Virus record (IMG/VR): IMGVR_UViG_3300033994_000338
Coordinates: 1-21,588 of that record
Length of the DNA stretch: 21,588 nt
Source: a virus
Reading direction: 5' to 3' (one strand)
Of the stretch, positions 1 to 6,221 are shown one piece after another. The stretch's first letter is position 1. Every line of letters begins with the position of its first letter. Below the pieces are notes generated by a model. The model did no database searches and had not been told where the DNA came from. It saw only the letters and a list, made by a program, of their open reading frames with translations. Position numbers and translations under genes: made by a program.

Positions 1-312
1 GACTTCCTGATTCCACTCGGCAAGCTCGGCGGTGCGGTTATCCGCTATAGCGAAAGCCTTTACCTGCTCAGGAGTCCACTCTTCCGGGACTGCGACAGTA
101 TCTATCTCAGACCAGCCGAGAGAGATCGCCGCCTGAAGAGTCCCGTTCCCGGCAACGACTACGCCGTCGGCGTTTAGAACGATCGGCTTACGCTGACCGA
201 ACTCGGCTAAGGACTTCTTTATCGCGTCTAGGTTGAGCGGGCTATGCGAGCGGGCGTTCTCAGGATCGAAGCTCAAATCGGCTACCCGTCTAGTTTCTAT
301 GCGTAGGTTCAT
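1..312 (-). CDS. ParB-like nuclease domain protein (3' end outside window)
   Basis: An open frame starts with ATG at 312 and runs 104 codons to the window edge without a stop. Seen: a basic N-terminus with the RRVADL/DPENARSH pattern, then GQRKPIVLNADGVVVAGNGT at about residues 41-60, and AIADNRTAELAEWN near residue 90. This is the ParB/Srx fold of ParB-like nuclease domains, where the GxG-containing strand binds nucleotide. In phages this domain is often the N-terminal part of an adenine or cytosine DNA methyltransferase, and the IADNRxAE..W motif is typical of that fusion. Whether a methyltransferase domain follows cannot be seen here. A chromosome-partition role is unlikely for a stand-alone phage copy. 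The start is preceded by a 144-base gap. Confidence 0.85.
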   Translation of the reverse strand, partial: MNLRIETRRVADLSFDPENARSHSPLNLDAIKKSLAEFGQRKPIVLNADGVVVAGNGTLQAAISLGWSEIDTVAVPEEWTPEQVKAFAIADNRTAELAEWNQEV

Positions 313-406
313 AATCAAAACTCTACCATTTCAAAAACCCGTAATTTCGCGGACAGGCGAAACGAAGGGAGTTCGGGGTAGAAAGCGCGGGCGATACGTA
401 GGTTTG

Positions 407-436
407 ACCCGCCCCCCGAGTGTTACGGGTGGGGGT
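407..436. repeat. GC-rich imperfect inverted repeat in the 313-456 gap
   Basis: The gap between the HNH gene and the ParB-like gene (313-456) has no convincing gene. It holds a C-run at 407-417 (ACCCGCCCCCC) facing a G-run at 427-436 (GGGTGGGGGT), separated by nine bases. The arms can pair imperfectly into a GC-rich hairpin just downstream of the HNH stop codon. No clear U-tract follows on the minus strand, so intrinsic termination is only a weak possibility. Confidence 0.3.
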
Positions 437-456
437 ATAGCGGGGTTGTGCGGGCT

Positions 457-789
457 TTAGAGCGGTTTTGAGCCGCGTTTAGCGTTACAGGCTCGGTGCG
501 CTGGGGCTAACTGGTCTAGGGCGGTTACGGGCGTAGAAGGGTTTAGGTGGTCAGCTTCGATTCGGTCGCCCGGTTCAAAGGGTTTCCCGCAGATGTGGCA
601 AGCTATAGCGGTTTGTCTAATGATTTTCGCTAGGCGTGAGTATGCGCCTGAGTATTGACCCGTTTCGCTCTTTCTTCGATCCCGTCGCGCGTTCCGTTCC
701 GCTTCGACCTTATAGGCGTGTTCGGGGCAACGACTCCCATTAGTCGAGAGCCTTCCACAGGTTAGGCAGGGTTCGGGTAGGCGGGTCAT
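457..789 (-). CDS. HNH endonuclease
   Basis: This 110-residue protein has an N-terminal zinc-knuckle-like segment (CLTCG at residues 8-12, CPEH at 21-24), a basic helix (ERNARRDRRK), and a C-terminal HNH nuclease core. The core shows CHICG (residues 64-68), the catalytic ADH at 79-81, and LAPAHRACNAKRG near the end, which supplies the second zinc pair and the final conserved H/N. HNH proteins of this size in siphophages often sit beside the terminase genes and assist genome packaging. The left-edge position with the ParB-like gene fits that, but no terminase is visible here. Spacing to the upstream FmdB-like gene is 13 bases. The family call is firm; the packaging role is inferred. Confidence 0.9.
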   Translation of the reverse strand: MTRLPEPCLTCGRLSTNGSRCPEHAYKVEAERNARRDRRKSETGQYSGAYSRLAKIIRQTAIACHICGKPFEPGDRIEADHLNPSTPVTALDQLAPAHRACNAKRGSKPL

Positions 790-802
790 TAGTTCTTTTC
801 TT

Positions 803-985
803 TTATCTTTTGTTTCGGTCGGTGGAGTAGAAGCCTGACCCGGTGAACGATACTGATACGCCCGCTATTACTTGGCGCAAAGGCTTAGAGCATTTCGGGC
901 AGTCTTTAGGTTCGTTGTCGTCGAAGATCGAGCGGACTTGTTCGAGCTTATGCCCGTCGTCGCAGACATACTCGTAGAGCGGCAT
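803..985 (-). CDS. FmdB-family zinc ribbon protein
   Basis: A 60-residue protein beginning MPLYEYVCDDGHKLEQV, with CPKC at residues 29-32 and FTGSGFYSTD near the C-terminus. This is the layout of the FmdB family of small putative regulatory zinc-ribbon proteins. Family members normally start MPLYEYxCxxCG; here the second cysteine is missing and a histidine (H12) follows, so the metal site is probably C8/H12/C29/C32. The biochemical role of FmdB proteins in phages is unknown. Its ATG shares one base with the stop of the upstream 39-codon gene (TAATG), which points to translational coupling. Confidence 0.85.
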   Translation of the reverse strand: MPLYEYVCDDGHKLEQVRSIFDDNEPKDCPKCSKPLRQVIAGVSVSFTGSGFYSTDRNKR

Positions 986-1104
986 TACTTTCCCTTTATC
1001 TCTAGGAGAATCTCTCGCAGGATAGCCGCTTCACGTGTAGCCCCATACTCTAAGCACATCTGATAGTGCCTAACGATCACTAGGGTTATCTCGTTCGCGG
1101 TCAT
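985..1104 (-). CDS. Small hypothetical protein (39 aa)
   Basis: A short frame from ATG at 1102-1104 to TAA at 985-987 encodes 39 residues: MTANEITLVIVRHYQMCLEY, then a helix-rich second half ending EILLEIKGK. I do not recognise it. The reason to believe it is the TAATG junction with the FmdB-like gene, the same arrangement found at many other gene boundaries in this window, and the way it fills the otherwise empty interval between two genes. Its first 35 bases overlap the 3' end of the upstream zinc-finger gene. It could be only a leader that delivers ribosomes to the next gene. Confidence 0.55.
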   Translation of the reverse strand: MTANEITLVIVRHYQMCLEYGATREAAILREILLEIKGK

Positions 1105-1363
1105 TGTCTCTGCTTCTTTCTAATCGGTTGAGTCGAAGATAATGTTTAGCGCAAAGCTCTCGCGCCTTCATAGGGAGATCACAGGTCGGAACTCCGCAGG
1201 TCGTATACTTCACTCCGGGTTCTCTGCTCCGAGTCTGAGCGATAAGGATAGCACCCATAGAAGTTTTGACGATCAGACCCGCTTCTTTTCTTTCCCTATA
1301 GTTTGCTAGGTAGTGTTTAGCGCAAAGCCCTTTAGCCTTTACGGGCAGACCGCAGAAGCACAT
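1070..1363 (-). CDS. Tandem zinc-finger-like protein (two CxxH repeats)
   Basis: A 97-residue protein built of two copies of one motif. Copy A has C2-x-C4, then PVKAKGLCAKHYL with C14 and H17. Copy B has C56-x4-C61, then PMKARELCAKHYL with C71 and H74. Each copy can bind one zinc ion through two N-terminal cysteines and the C-terminal CxxH pair. Single copies of the pattern (kArGLCxxHY) occur in many actinophage proteins, sometimes next to HNH or DNA-binding domains. The C-terminal tail is highly charged (RSRDNDRERDNPSDR). A function in nucleic-acid binding is inferred. An AAAGGG element precedes the ATG at good spacing. Confidence 0.75.
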   Translation of the reverse strand: MCFCGLPVKAKGLCAKHYLANYRERKEAGLIVKTSMGAILIAQTRSREPGVKYTTCGVPTCDLPMKARELCAKHYLRLNRLERSRDNDRERDNPSDR

Positions 1364-1392
1364 TTTGAAACCCTTTCGTAGGAGAGAACAGT

Positions 1393-2544
1393 TTATAGCT
1401 TGAGAACTGTCCCGGTGAACTCGGTTGCCTGTTCAAGAACAAAGCAGACTAATCCCGGTTGGCTATCTTCCCCGCTTGTTAGTCGATACCAGTCAGACCC
1501 GTTATCGAGCGTTGCGGCTTGAACCCAGAAGCGGCTCGATCCCCGCTCGGTCGAAGCTATCTCTTGAACTCTTAGGTGGTGGAAGTGTCCGCTCGCAAGA
1601 ATCGTCGCGGCGGCTATCGGTTGATTTCCGAAGGCTTGAGCTTTCCACCAGTTCGGGATTCCTTCGGGGCGGTTCGCTTGGTGTCCGTGCGCTAGCCCTA
1701 AGCGGTGAAACTTATCTCCGAACACGTCTACGATTAGAGATTCGTCGTCGCGGCTCGGTTCGAGAAACTTTATTCCTAGCCCTACTTCGTTCGAGAGCCG
1801 GGCAAGAGTTCGCCCTATGTGAATAGCCCAGTCGTCCGTCGGAGTTCCTACCCGTTGCTTACTGACCCGCCATTGGCAATGATTCGACCCCACCGAAGCG
1901 TAAGTAATCTCAGGCACTAGACCCGCTAACTTCTTCAAAGTTTCATAAGCAAGAGTCGTCGCAAGATCCACCTGAGCCATAAGTGATAAGTCGTTGGACT
2001 GTAACTGAGCTAGGTTCGCGGCGTTCCCGAAGTTCTCGATCGTATCGCCAACGTCGCAAAAGACTACGCGGGTAATCTTCTCACGCTTCACCACCGCTAG
2101 GAGAGCTTCTACCTTTTCGTGAACCCGGACAATAAGCTCGGCGACCCCGCCGCGACTCGCGACTTTGCCGACCTGTAAATCCGACCATAGAACTACTAGG
2201 GCTTTACTGCCCGGTTCGGTCTTAGGTTTCTTTATCTTTGTTTTCTTTGCTTGCGAGTAGAGAAGCGGTAGGTCGATAGAAGCGTTTACTTTGCGGAAGC
2301 GGAACTTATAGGCGGTTAGCCACTCGCCGTCATAACGTTGCCACCTGCTCGTTCTAGGTTCGCCGACGATCTCAATTTCGGCAGGGTCGAAGCCCGCTTC
2401 AAGAAGGAACTGCTCGAAGTTAGGTTTATCTTCTACGCCGAAGCCGTTAGTGGTCGCTTCCCCTTCAGACCCGTTGAACTCGACGGCAGGTTTCCAGCCG
2501 ACGGGTGCGTCGATCTTTGGGGCGGGCTTTAGGTTCTCAAGCAT
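1393..2544 (-). CDS. Calcineurin-like metallophosphoesterase
   Basis: A 383-residue protein. After about 110 residues without a clear domain, ending in a lysine-rich linker (KKTKIKKPK), the metal-binding blocks of the calcineurin-like phosphoesterase superfamily appear in order: SDLQVGK (about 121), VGDTIEN (about 165), VGSNHCQWR (about 218), LAHGHQ (about 284) and ASGHFHHL (about 316). The first block has Q where D-x-H is usual, a variant seen in phage members. The substrate is unknown; superfamily members include nucleases and nucleotide phosphoesterases. The first 8 bases overlap the end of the HTH gene upstream, so the two are probably coupled. The same HTH/phosphoesterase pair is familiar from actinophages. 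Confidence 0.85.
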   Translation of the reverse strand: MLENLKPAPKIDAPVGWKPAVEFNGSEGEATTNGFGVEDKPNFEQFLLEAGFDPAEIEIVGEPRTSRWQRYDGEWLTAYKFRFRKVNASIDLPLLYSQAKKTKIKKPKTEPGSKALVVLWSDLQVGKVASRGGVAELIVRVHEKVEALLAVVKREKITRVVFCDVGDTIENFGNAANLAQLQSNDLSLMAQVDLATTLAYETLKKLAGLVPEITYASVGSNHCQWRVSKQRVGTPTDDWAIHIGRTLARLSNEVGLGIKFLEPSRDDESLIVDVFGDKFHRLGLAHGHQANRPEGIPNWWKAQAFGNQPIAAATILASGHFHHLRVQEIASTERGSSRFWVQAATLDNGSDWYRLTSGEDSQPGLVCFVLEQATEFTGTVLKL

Positions 2545-2761
2545 TACAACCGCATAGGTTCTTGCGGTGGCGTTCGATAACTGTTCTTGAAAGTTTCAGA
2601 CCCCGATTAGCAAGCTCGGACACTAGGGCGTTAGTAGACCAGCGTAGATCGACTACTGCGTCGAGAAGAATCGCTCTATCTTCTTTTGATAGTTCGTTAG
2701 CCAACTTCTTCACTAAGCAAGCGTGTTTCGGTGGCGGCGTTAGCCCGCTGAGAATACTCAT
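2537..2761 (-). CDS. Helix-turn-helix DNA-binding protein
   Basis: A 74-residue protein with SKEDRAILLDAVVDLRWST followed by LVSELANRGLKLSRTVIERHRKNLCGC. The second segment reads as a helix-turn-helix: a helix (ALVSELANRG), a turn, then a recognition-type helix (SRTVIERHR), ending in CxC. Similar small proteins occur in actinophages, where they are annotated as HTH proteins; some resemble small terminase or replication-associated DNA binders. The stop overlaps the start of the phosphoesterase gene by 8 bases. The specific target DNA cannot be deduced. Confidence 0.65.
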   Translation of the reverse strand: MSILSGLTPPPKHACLVKKLANELSKEDRAILLDAVVDLRWSTNALVSELANRGLKLSRTVIERHRKNLCGCNA

Positions 2762-2765
2762 AGTT

Positions 2766-2969
2766 TCAGTCTATCGTTAGGTTATTCGAGAAGTCGTCGA
2801 GCAACGCGGCGGAAAGATTCACCGCAAGAGTCTTAGGGTTCTTCTTCTTCGACTGCTTCTTCAACCACTCGGCAAGATAAGGGCGGATAGCTTCGAGATC
2901 GTCCGACCAGATAAGCCGGGCTTCGAGAAGCAGGGCGGCTTCTAGAACTAACTGTTGGCGGCGACTCAC
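2766..2969 (-). CDS. Hypothetical protein (67 aa)
   Basis: Not recognised. The sequence is mostly helical: LVLEAALLLEARLIWSDDLE, then IRPYLAEWLKKQSKKKNPK with a strongly basic middle, and a C-terminal LAVNLSAALLDDFSNN segment. It starts with GTG at 2967-2969, inside a GTGA overlap with the stop of the upstream gene, so translation is probably coupled. It lies four bases upstream of the HTH gene. There is no signal peptide or membrane helix. Confidence 0.7.
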   Translation of the reverse strand: MSRRQQLVLEAALLLEARLIWSDDLEAIRPYLAEWLKKQSKKKNPKTLAVNLSAALLDDFSNNLTID

Positions 2970-3214
2970 TTCTTCTTTTCTTTCTCGATTAGGGTCTGAG
3001 CGTTCTTATGCGCCCTAACCGCTTTAGGATCTCTTGCGCCTTCGTAGTAGCGCCCAGCGTGAAACATTATGTTGTCGCGGATTCTGTTATCGACCTTTGC
3101 TTGTTCGGGTGCGGGATCGAGCTTACGGGCGACCGGGTGAAGCCAAGTCTGATCGTGGCGCTCGGCTTCTAGGCGTTTCCAGAATAGGTCTACTTCTTTA
3201 GCAGTCTTAGGCAT
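2966..3214 (-). CDS. Hypothetical protein (82 aa)
   Basis: Not recognised. A charged, soluble protein: KTAKEVDLFWKRLEAERH at the N-terminus, a middle HPVARKLDPAPEQAKVDNRI, and a C-terminal helix AVRAHKNAQTLIEKEKKK. ATG at 3212-3214 overlaps the end of the upstream gene by 8 bases and its stop overlaps the next GTG by 4, placing it firmly in the same translation-coupled run of small genes. No motif suggests a function. Confidence 0.7.
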   Translation of the reverse strand: MPKTAKEVDLFWKRLEAERHDQTWLHPVARKLDPAPEQAKVDNRIRDNIMFHAGRYYEGARDPKAVRAHKNAQTLIEKEKKK

Positions 3215-3410
3215 CTTTAGTTCCCTTCAAGATAGCGATTATGGCGTTTATGTTTGCGGTTTGAGATAGGTTCTTATCTTGCGCTTGTTTGCGAAGGTGA
3301 CGTAGAAGCTCAAGCATTTTCTGGCGCTCTTCGATACGCCCGTCCACTAAGCCCGCGTCGTAGGCTATAAGCTCTTCGTCGGTCATTGGTCGATCATTAG
3401 GGTTAGGCAT
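3207..3410 (-). CDS. Hypothetical protein (67 aa)
   Basis: Not recognised. The N-terminus (MPNPNDRPMTDEELIAYDAG) is followed by one long helical region with an ERQKMLELLRHLRKQAQ core and a hydrophobic C-terminal part (NINAIIAILKG). It may form a coiled coil or helical hairpin. ATG at 3408-3410 overlaps the last 8 bases of the upstream methyltransferase gene (ATGCCTAA), suggesting coupled translation with it. There are no cysteines or membrane segments. Confidence 0.7.
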   Translation of the reverse strand: MPNPNDRPMTDEELIAYDAGLVDGRIEERQKMLELLRHLRKQAQDKNLSQTANINAIIAILKGTKDA

Positions 3411-4167
3411 TAGGGACGCTTTCTTTCAAATAGTTTTCGTTTAGTCTTTGATGAATAATTTCTATGGAGTTCGGATCTTTCTCTATGAGAATAAAGTTTC
3501 TTCCAAGATTCTTAGCCGCTAGCCCGGTTGTCCCGCTACCCGCGAACATATCTAAGACAACTTCTCCGGGTTTAGTGCTAAGTAAAATACAGGTTTCGGG
3601 CAGTTTTATAGGAAAGCCGCTATGCCCAAACTTAGACGCAGTTTCTTTACGTCCAAACCCGTTTTTAGTCTTGCCCGCGTTGAATTGAAGTTCCCAAACA
3701 TTGCCGACATTTTTAGTCTTGAACATTTCGGGGGCGTTTAGATAAGCCGCTTCTTTATCTAAGTAAATCTCTGCCGAGCTATGCCGAAGCATAAAAACAT
3801 ATTCACATTGGTTAGTCAGTTGCCGGGTAGTGTTTGCTGGTTGCTGGTTATAGCGATACCAGATAATCGAGTCGTGAAGTTTCCACATTAGTTTTCGGGT
3901 TGCGATCTCCATAATCTCGAAGGCTCGTATAGTTATTTCGCTATCGTTTATCACGTTGAGATAGAAAGTCCCGTTGTCTTTTAGAACTCGTTTAGATTCT
4001 TTTAGCCAAAGCTCGCACCAACCTAAATACTGAGCATAAGAATTGAAATACGCTTCATAAGCAAAGCCCTTCCAATAAGGCGGCGACGTGACTATACAGT
4101 CGATAGATTTATCGGGTAATTTTGCCATTTCTTCAAGGCAGTCGCCCAGAATAACTTGATTAGACAC
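3403..4167 (-). CDS. Site-specific DNA methyltransferase, beta class (N6-adenine or N4-cytosine)
   Basis: A 254-residue enzyme with VILGDCLEEMAKLPDKSID at the N-terminus, the catalytic TSPPYW motif at about residues 28-33 and the AdoMet-binding DMFAGSGTTGLAAKN followed by LIEKDP at about 205-232. Catalytic motif first and AdoMet motif last is the beta-class order of the N6_N4_Mtase family. SPPY fits N4-cytosine or beta-class N6-adenine methylation; sequence alone does not decide. No restriction endonuclease is nearby, so it is an orphan enzyme, most likely protecting phage DNA from host restriction. The start is GTG at 4165-4167 with an AGGGCGG element just upstream. It overlaps both neighbours by 8 bases. 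Confidence 0.9.
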   Translation of the reverse strand: MSNQVILGDCLEEMAKLPDKSIDCIVTSPPYWKGFAYEAYFNSYAQYLGWCELWLKESKRVLKDNGTFYLNVINDSEITIRAFEIMEIATRKLMWKLHDSIIWYRYNQQPANTTRQLTNQCEYVFMLRHSSAEIYLDKEAAYLNAPEMFKTKNVGNVWELQFNAGKTKNGFGRKETASKFGHSGFPIKLPETCILLSTKPGEVVLDMFAGSGTTGLAAKNLGRNFILIEKDPNSIEIIHQRLNENYLKESVPNA

Positions 4168-4555
4168 TAGATCCGCCCTGTAGTTCGGTAATTAGTTGCC
4201 TAAGTTCGTAGCATTTCCCGGAGTGATTACCGCAACGCCCGTCCGAATCCGCGAGCGCGTCGAAGCATATCTGCTTCTCTATGCGACCAATAATTCTTAG
4301 GCGTTCGGCTTTAGCCCCGAAGTAAAGCTCTGCCGAGCGGACAGTTCCCGATCGGTCGGCGCTATCCGAAATAAGGTTCATAAGGTTAAACAACTCGGTC
4401 GGATAGTTGAACCCGGTCGGCTTCCGCCAGTTGTCCTTGATAGCGGCTATTAGGGCGATAATCCTTTGTCGCTCTAAGGTGCGCCCCGTCGATACCGCGT
4501 CCATAATGGCGGTCGATAGCTCTTCTTGCTCAAGCTCTAGTTTCATCTTTCTCAA
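4160..4555 (-). CDS. Hypothetical protein (131 aa)
   Basis: Not recognised. Long helical stretches dominate: KLELEQEELSTAIMDAVSTG, RQRIIALIAAIKDNWRKP, AELYFGAKAERLRIIGRIEK, then a C-terminal segment ICFDALADSDGRCGNHSGKC with three cysteines and a histidine that could bind a metal. The longest frame uses a TTG at 4553-4555; an ATG at 4544-4546 (removing MRK) is an equally plausible start. It overlaps the methyltransferase start by 8 bases and overlaps the small upstream gene at its 5' end. Function unknown. Confidence 0.7.
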   Translation of the reverse strand: MRKMKLELEQEELSTAIMDAVSTGRTLERQRIIALIAAIKDNWRKPTGFNYPTELFNLMNLISDSADRSGTVRSAELYFGAKAERLRIIGRIEKQICFDALADSDGRCGNHSGKCYELRQLITELQGGSSV

Positions 4556-4676
4556 ACTTTCTAATAAGGTCGATAACTTGTTTACTCGGTTTAGGTATTG
4601 CTTTTAGTTCTTTTAGAATCTCTAGCCGGGCTTCAAGCCTTGCGGTTTTGCGGGCTAGGTCAAGCATTGACTTCAT
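4530..4676 (-). CDS. Small helical protein (48 aa, or 57 aa from TTG)
   Basis: A short frame with ATG at 4674-4676 and TGA at 4530-4532 encodes MKSMLDLARKTARLEARLEI followed by LKELKAIPKPSKQVIDLIRK and a charged end. It is strongly amphipathic and probably a coiled coil or helical hairpin. The frame stays open upstream to a TTG at 4701-4703 that overlaps the previous gene's stop by 8 bases and has a GGTGG element before it. That start gives 57 residues and suits the packed gene layout better, but it is less certain. Function unknown. The 3' end overlaps the next gene by 17-26 bases depending on which start that gene uses. Confidence 0.55.
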   Translation of the reverse strand: MKSMLDLARKTARLEARLEILKELKAIPKPSKQVIDLIRKFEKDETRA

Positions 4677-4695
4677 AGAGTCATAGATCGGGGTT

Positions 4696-4881
4696 TCACT
4701 CAATTAGCCCACCATAAACCCTTTGTAAGTGGTCGATAACTTCTCGACGGGCGGCGTTAGCAATAGCCAAAGTTTCGGGGTCTTGCTCCGAATAGGTTTG
4801 CTCTTTCGAGTCCGCGAATCGGGTTGCTTCGACTAGGACTTCGTTCACTAGCTCGATAGTGTCTTTCAGGCGATCGCTCAT
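4696..4881 (-). CDS. Hypothetical protein (61 aa)
   Basis: Not recognised. A small acidic helical protein: DRLKDTIELVNEVLVEATRF, then a polar loop (SKEQTYSEQDPET), then a second helix ending in HLQRVYGGLIE. ATG at 4879-4881 overlaps the upstream stop by 4 bases (ATGA). It belongs to the run of coupled small genes feeding into the methyltransferase. There are no metal-binding or membrane motifs. Confidence 0.7.
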   Translation of the reverse strand: MSDRLKDTIELVNEVLVEATRFADSKEQTYSEQDPETLAIANAARREVIDHLQRVYGGLIE

Positions 4882-5201
4882 AGGTTGCTACTCCAGACCA
4901 TAGGGCTTCGTTCGCTGGCAAGAGTGCGAATCTCAAACACGCCGTCTAGGTCGGCTTCGTTCTTCATAATCTTTCGGGCGTAAAGCGATCGGTAGTTGTT
5001 ATTCAGTTTGTAGCCTTCGGAATCGGTTAGCCCCGCTAAATGCCATTCCCAGCGCAGTTTCTCAAAGAGTGTCGCTATTCCGAGCTTTGCGCCGCCAGCG
5101 TTCACCCATTGGCGGGCTAGGCGAACTAACTGTTTGTAGACTTCCGGGTTCTGCGTGTCGAACTCGATAAAAGCCTTTTCTAGTTTGTTGAAACTTTCCA
5201 T
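4878..5201 (-). CDS. Conserved phage protein of unknown function (107 aa)
   Basis: The central block FEKLRWEWHLAGL followed by EGYKLNNNYRSLYARKIM and then LDGVFEIRTL (residues about 46-95) matches a pattern I associate with a small conserved protein found in many phages and prophages, with no assigned function. The N-terminus is helical (LEKAFIEFDTQNPEVYKQLV). The many aromatic and basic residues in the LNNNYRSxYAR block suggest a structural or nucleic-acid contact. It starts with ATG at 5199-5201, sharing one base with the stop of the upstream membrane-protein gene. The family resemblance is from memory, unverified by search. Confidence 0.7.
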   Translation of the reverse strand: MESFNKLEKAFIEFDTQNPEVYKQLVRLARQWVNAGGAKLGIATLFEKLRWEWHLAGLTDSEGYKLNNNYRSLYARKIMKNEADLDGVFEIRTLASERSPMVWSSNL

Positions 5202-5362
5202 TACTTCTTGCTCTCCTTTACTACTTTGATTAGGAAATAGGTAAATACGCTGAAGAACGTTAGGGCTAGAAACCAGTTCGCTTCTTTTGCGAGTTCGTTA
5301 CTGATCCACTCGAAAGCGACGACTAGGGCAACTAAGCCGAGAACGATTAGTAGTTCTTTCAC
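5201..5362 (-). CDS. Small membrane protein (53 aa)
   Basis: Two hydrophobic segments are clear: LLIVLGLVALVVAFEWI (residues about 4-20) and WFLALTFFSVFTYFLIKV (about 30-47), with a short polar loop (SNELAKEAN) and a basic tail (KESKK). This predicts a two-helix inner-membrane protein. I chose the GTG at 5360-5362, which forms a GTGA overlap with the upstream stop; a longer reading from 5398 would add an arginine-rich stretch embedded in the upstream gene and is unlikely. Its role is unknown. It lies far from the lysis cassette, so a holin role is less likely than for the membrane proteins near 13-14 kb. Confidence 0.65.
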   Translation of the reverse strand: MKELLIVLGLVALVVAFEWISNELAKEANWFLALTFFSVFTYFLIKVVKESKK

Positions 5363-5634
5363 TTTTCGCACCCTTCTTCCCCGCAGTCGAAGCCGCACTC
5401 TTCAGCGCCGCAGTCTGAGTCGCAAGAGCATTCTTCTTCGTCGCCTTCAGCGTAGAGCTTCACGTTCTCAAGAAGAGAAAAGAACTCTAGGATCTTCTCG
5501 ACGTTCGGTTCGTTCTTGAAGAATCTTTCGATTCGGTTAGCGGCGTAAGCGATTCCCTGCTGGAACGCTTCGTTCTGTGCTTGCTTTAGTCCGCTGAAAG
5601 TCAGCGTTACTTCGTCGTCTGCTTTGTATGGCAT
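5359..5634 (-). CDS. Hypothetical protein with cysteine/acid-rich tail (91 aa)
   Basis: The first 60 residues are a soluble helical domain (GLKQAQNEAFQQGIAYAANR, then FFKNEPNVEKILEFFSLLEN). The C-terminus turns abruptly into a low-complexity acidic segment with six cysteines at residues 69, 71, 75, 80, 84 and 89, spaced by D, E and G. Such a tail could bind a metal ion. I do not recognise the family. ATG at 5632-5634 shares one base with the upstream stop (TAATG), and its own stop is overlapped by the GTG of the membrane protein. Confidence 0.7.
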   Translation of the reverse strand: MPYKADDEVTLTFSGLKQAQNEAFQQGIAYAANRIERFFKNEPNVEKILEFFSLLENVKLYAEGDEEECSCDSDCGAEECGFDCGEEGCEK

Positions 5635-5921
5635 TAGTTATCCCCTTCGACAATTTCTGAATCTAGTAATGCTCGGATAAAATCTTCGGCTTCGTCCGGG
5701 CGGACAACGAACTCTTTTAGAGCGTCCGCAATGTAGTCGAGTTCAACGTATTCCAGAACCGCTTTAGCGCAAAGCTTTACGCCGTAATTCTCTTCGCTAT
5801 AGCCGATTAGGTCTATGAAGAAAGTGAACGGGTTATTCTCTTGATCGTAGTTCTTTCCCCAGTTGTATAGGGCGGCGATACTTTCGAACTTTTTATTTTC
5901 TAGTAGTTCTTGAATAGTCAT
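5634..5921 (-). CDS. Hypothetical acidic protein (95 aa)
   Basis: Not recognised. A soluble acidic helical protein: MTIQELLENKKFESIAALYN, an aromatic segment (NPFTFFIDLIGYSEENYG), then KLCAKAVLEYVELDYIADAL and a tail rich in D and E. It starts at the ATG in a TAATG junction with the 58-codon gene and ends in a TAATG junction with the next gene, so it lies in the middle of a coupled chain. Small acidic early phage proteins can be inhibitors of host enzymes, but nothing here demonstrates that. Confidence 0.7.
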   Translation of the reverse strand: MTIQELLENKKFESIAALYNWGKNYDQENNPFTFFIDLIGYSEENYGVKLCAKAVLEYVELDYIADALKEFVVRPDEAEDFIRALLDSEIVEGDN

Positions 5922-6097
5922 TAGTTCGCCGCCTTACGCTCGGCGATAACTTCTTTTATCATTTCTAGAACCTGCTGGGCGTGTTGCCCAAACACTAGAT
6001 CCTTGTTTCTGTATGCGTCGTCAAACGCCTTCTGCCAACCGCTGAGCATAATCTCTAAGAAGTTGTCGTCTTGAGTTCTAATCCAGTCCTTGTTCAC
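5921..6097 (-). CDS. Small hypothetical protein (58 aa), first gene of its operon
   Basis: The frame runs from GTG at 6095-6097 to TAA at 5921-5923 and encodes MNKDWIRTQDDNFLEIMLSG followed by WQKAFDDAYRNKDLVFGQHA and a helical end. A good ribosome-binding stretch (GGGAAAGAAGA) lies just upstream, and the stop forms TAATG with the next gene. It is therefore probably the first translated gene after the leader at 6098-6221. The function is unknown; the composition is soluble and helix-rich. Confidence 0.65.
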   Translation of the reverse strand: MNKDWIRTQDDNFLEIMLSGWQKAFDDAYRNKDLVFGQHAQQVLEMIKEVIAERKAAN

Positions 6098-6221
6098 TTG
6101 ATCTTCTTTCCCTAGTTGTTTATAGCTCTTATCGGCTATAGGTAGAGAGTATCAAAGTTTCGACTAAAAAGGCAGTATTTCAAGCAAGTTTTTTAGGTTG
6201 TTACCAATCCGTTACAAAGTC
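6098..6221 (-). promoter_or_regulatory. Leader/promoter region of the small-gene operon
   Basis: This 124-base gap separates the RusA gene from the next operon and carries the A/T-rich composition expected of a promoter. On the minus strand a TTGATA is followed 16 bases later by GATAAG, and a TATAAA lies slightly further on; both are only partial matches to -35/-10 boxes. The ribosome-binding stretch sits at the downstream end. Promoter assignment is tentative. Confidence 0.35.
6121..6140. repeat. Perfect inverted repeat, possible operator
   Basis: TATAGC and GCTATA form a perfect 6-base inverted repeat separated by eight bases (one turn of the helix between centres suits a dimeric repressor). 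It lies within the candidate promoter of the operon, overlapping the proposed -10 region. It could also be a weak hairpin in the transcript leader. No second copy was noticed in the window. Confidence 0.4.

Noticed and set aside
233-460. Plus-strand frame of 75 codons near the left edge
   Set aside because: It is antisense to the ParB-like gene and crosses the GC-rich gap; composition (arginine/serine/glycine rich) is that of an antisense shadow.
1425-1826. Plus-strand frame of 133 codons within the phosphoesterase gene
   Set aside because: Arginine/serine/leucine-rich antisense translation; the minus strand carries all phosphoesterase motifs.
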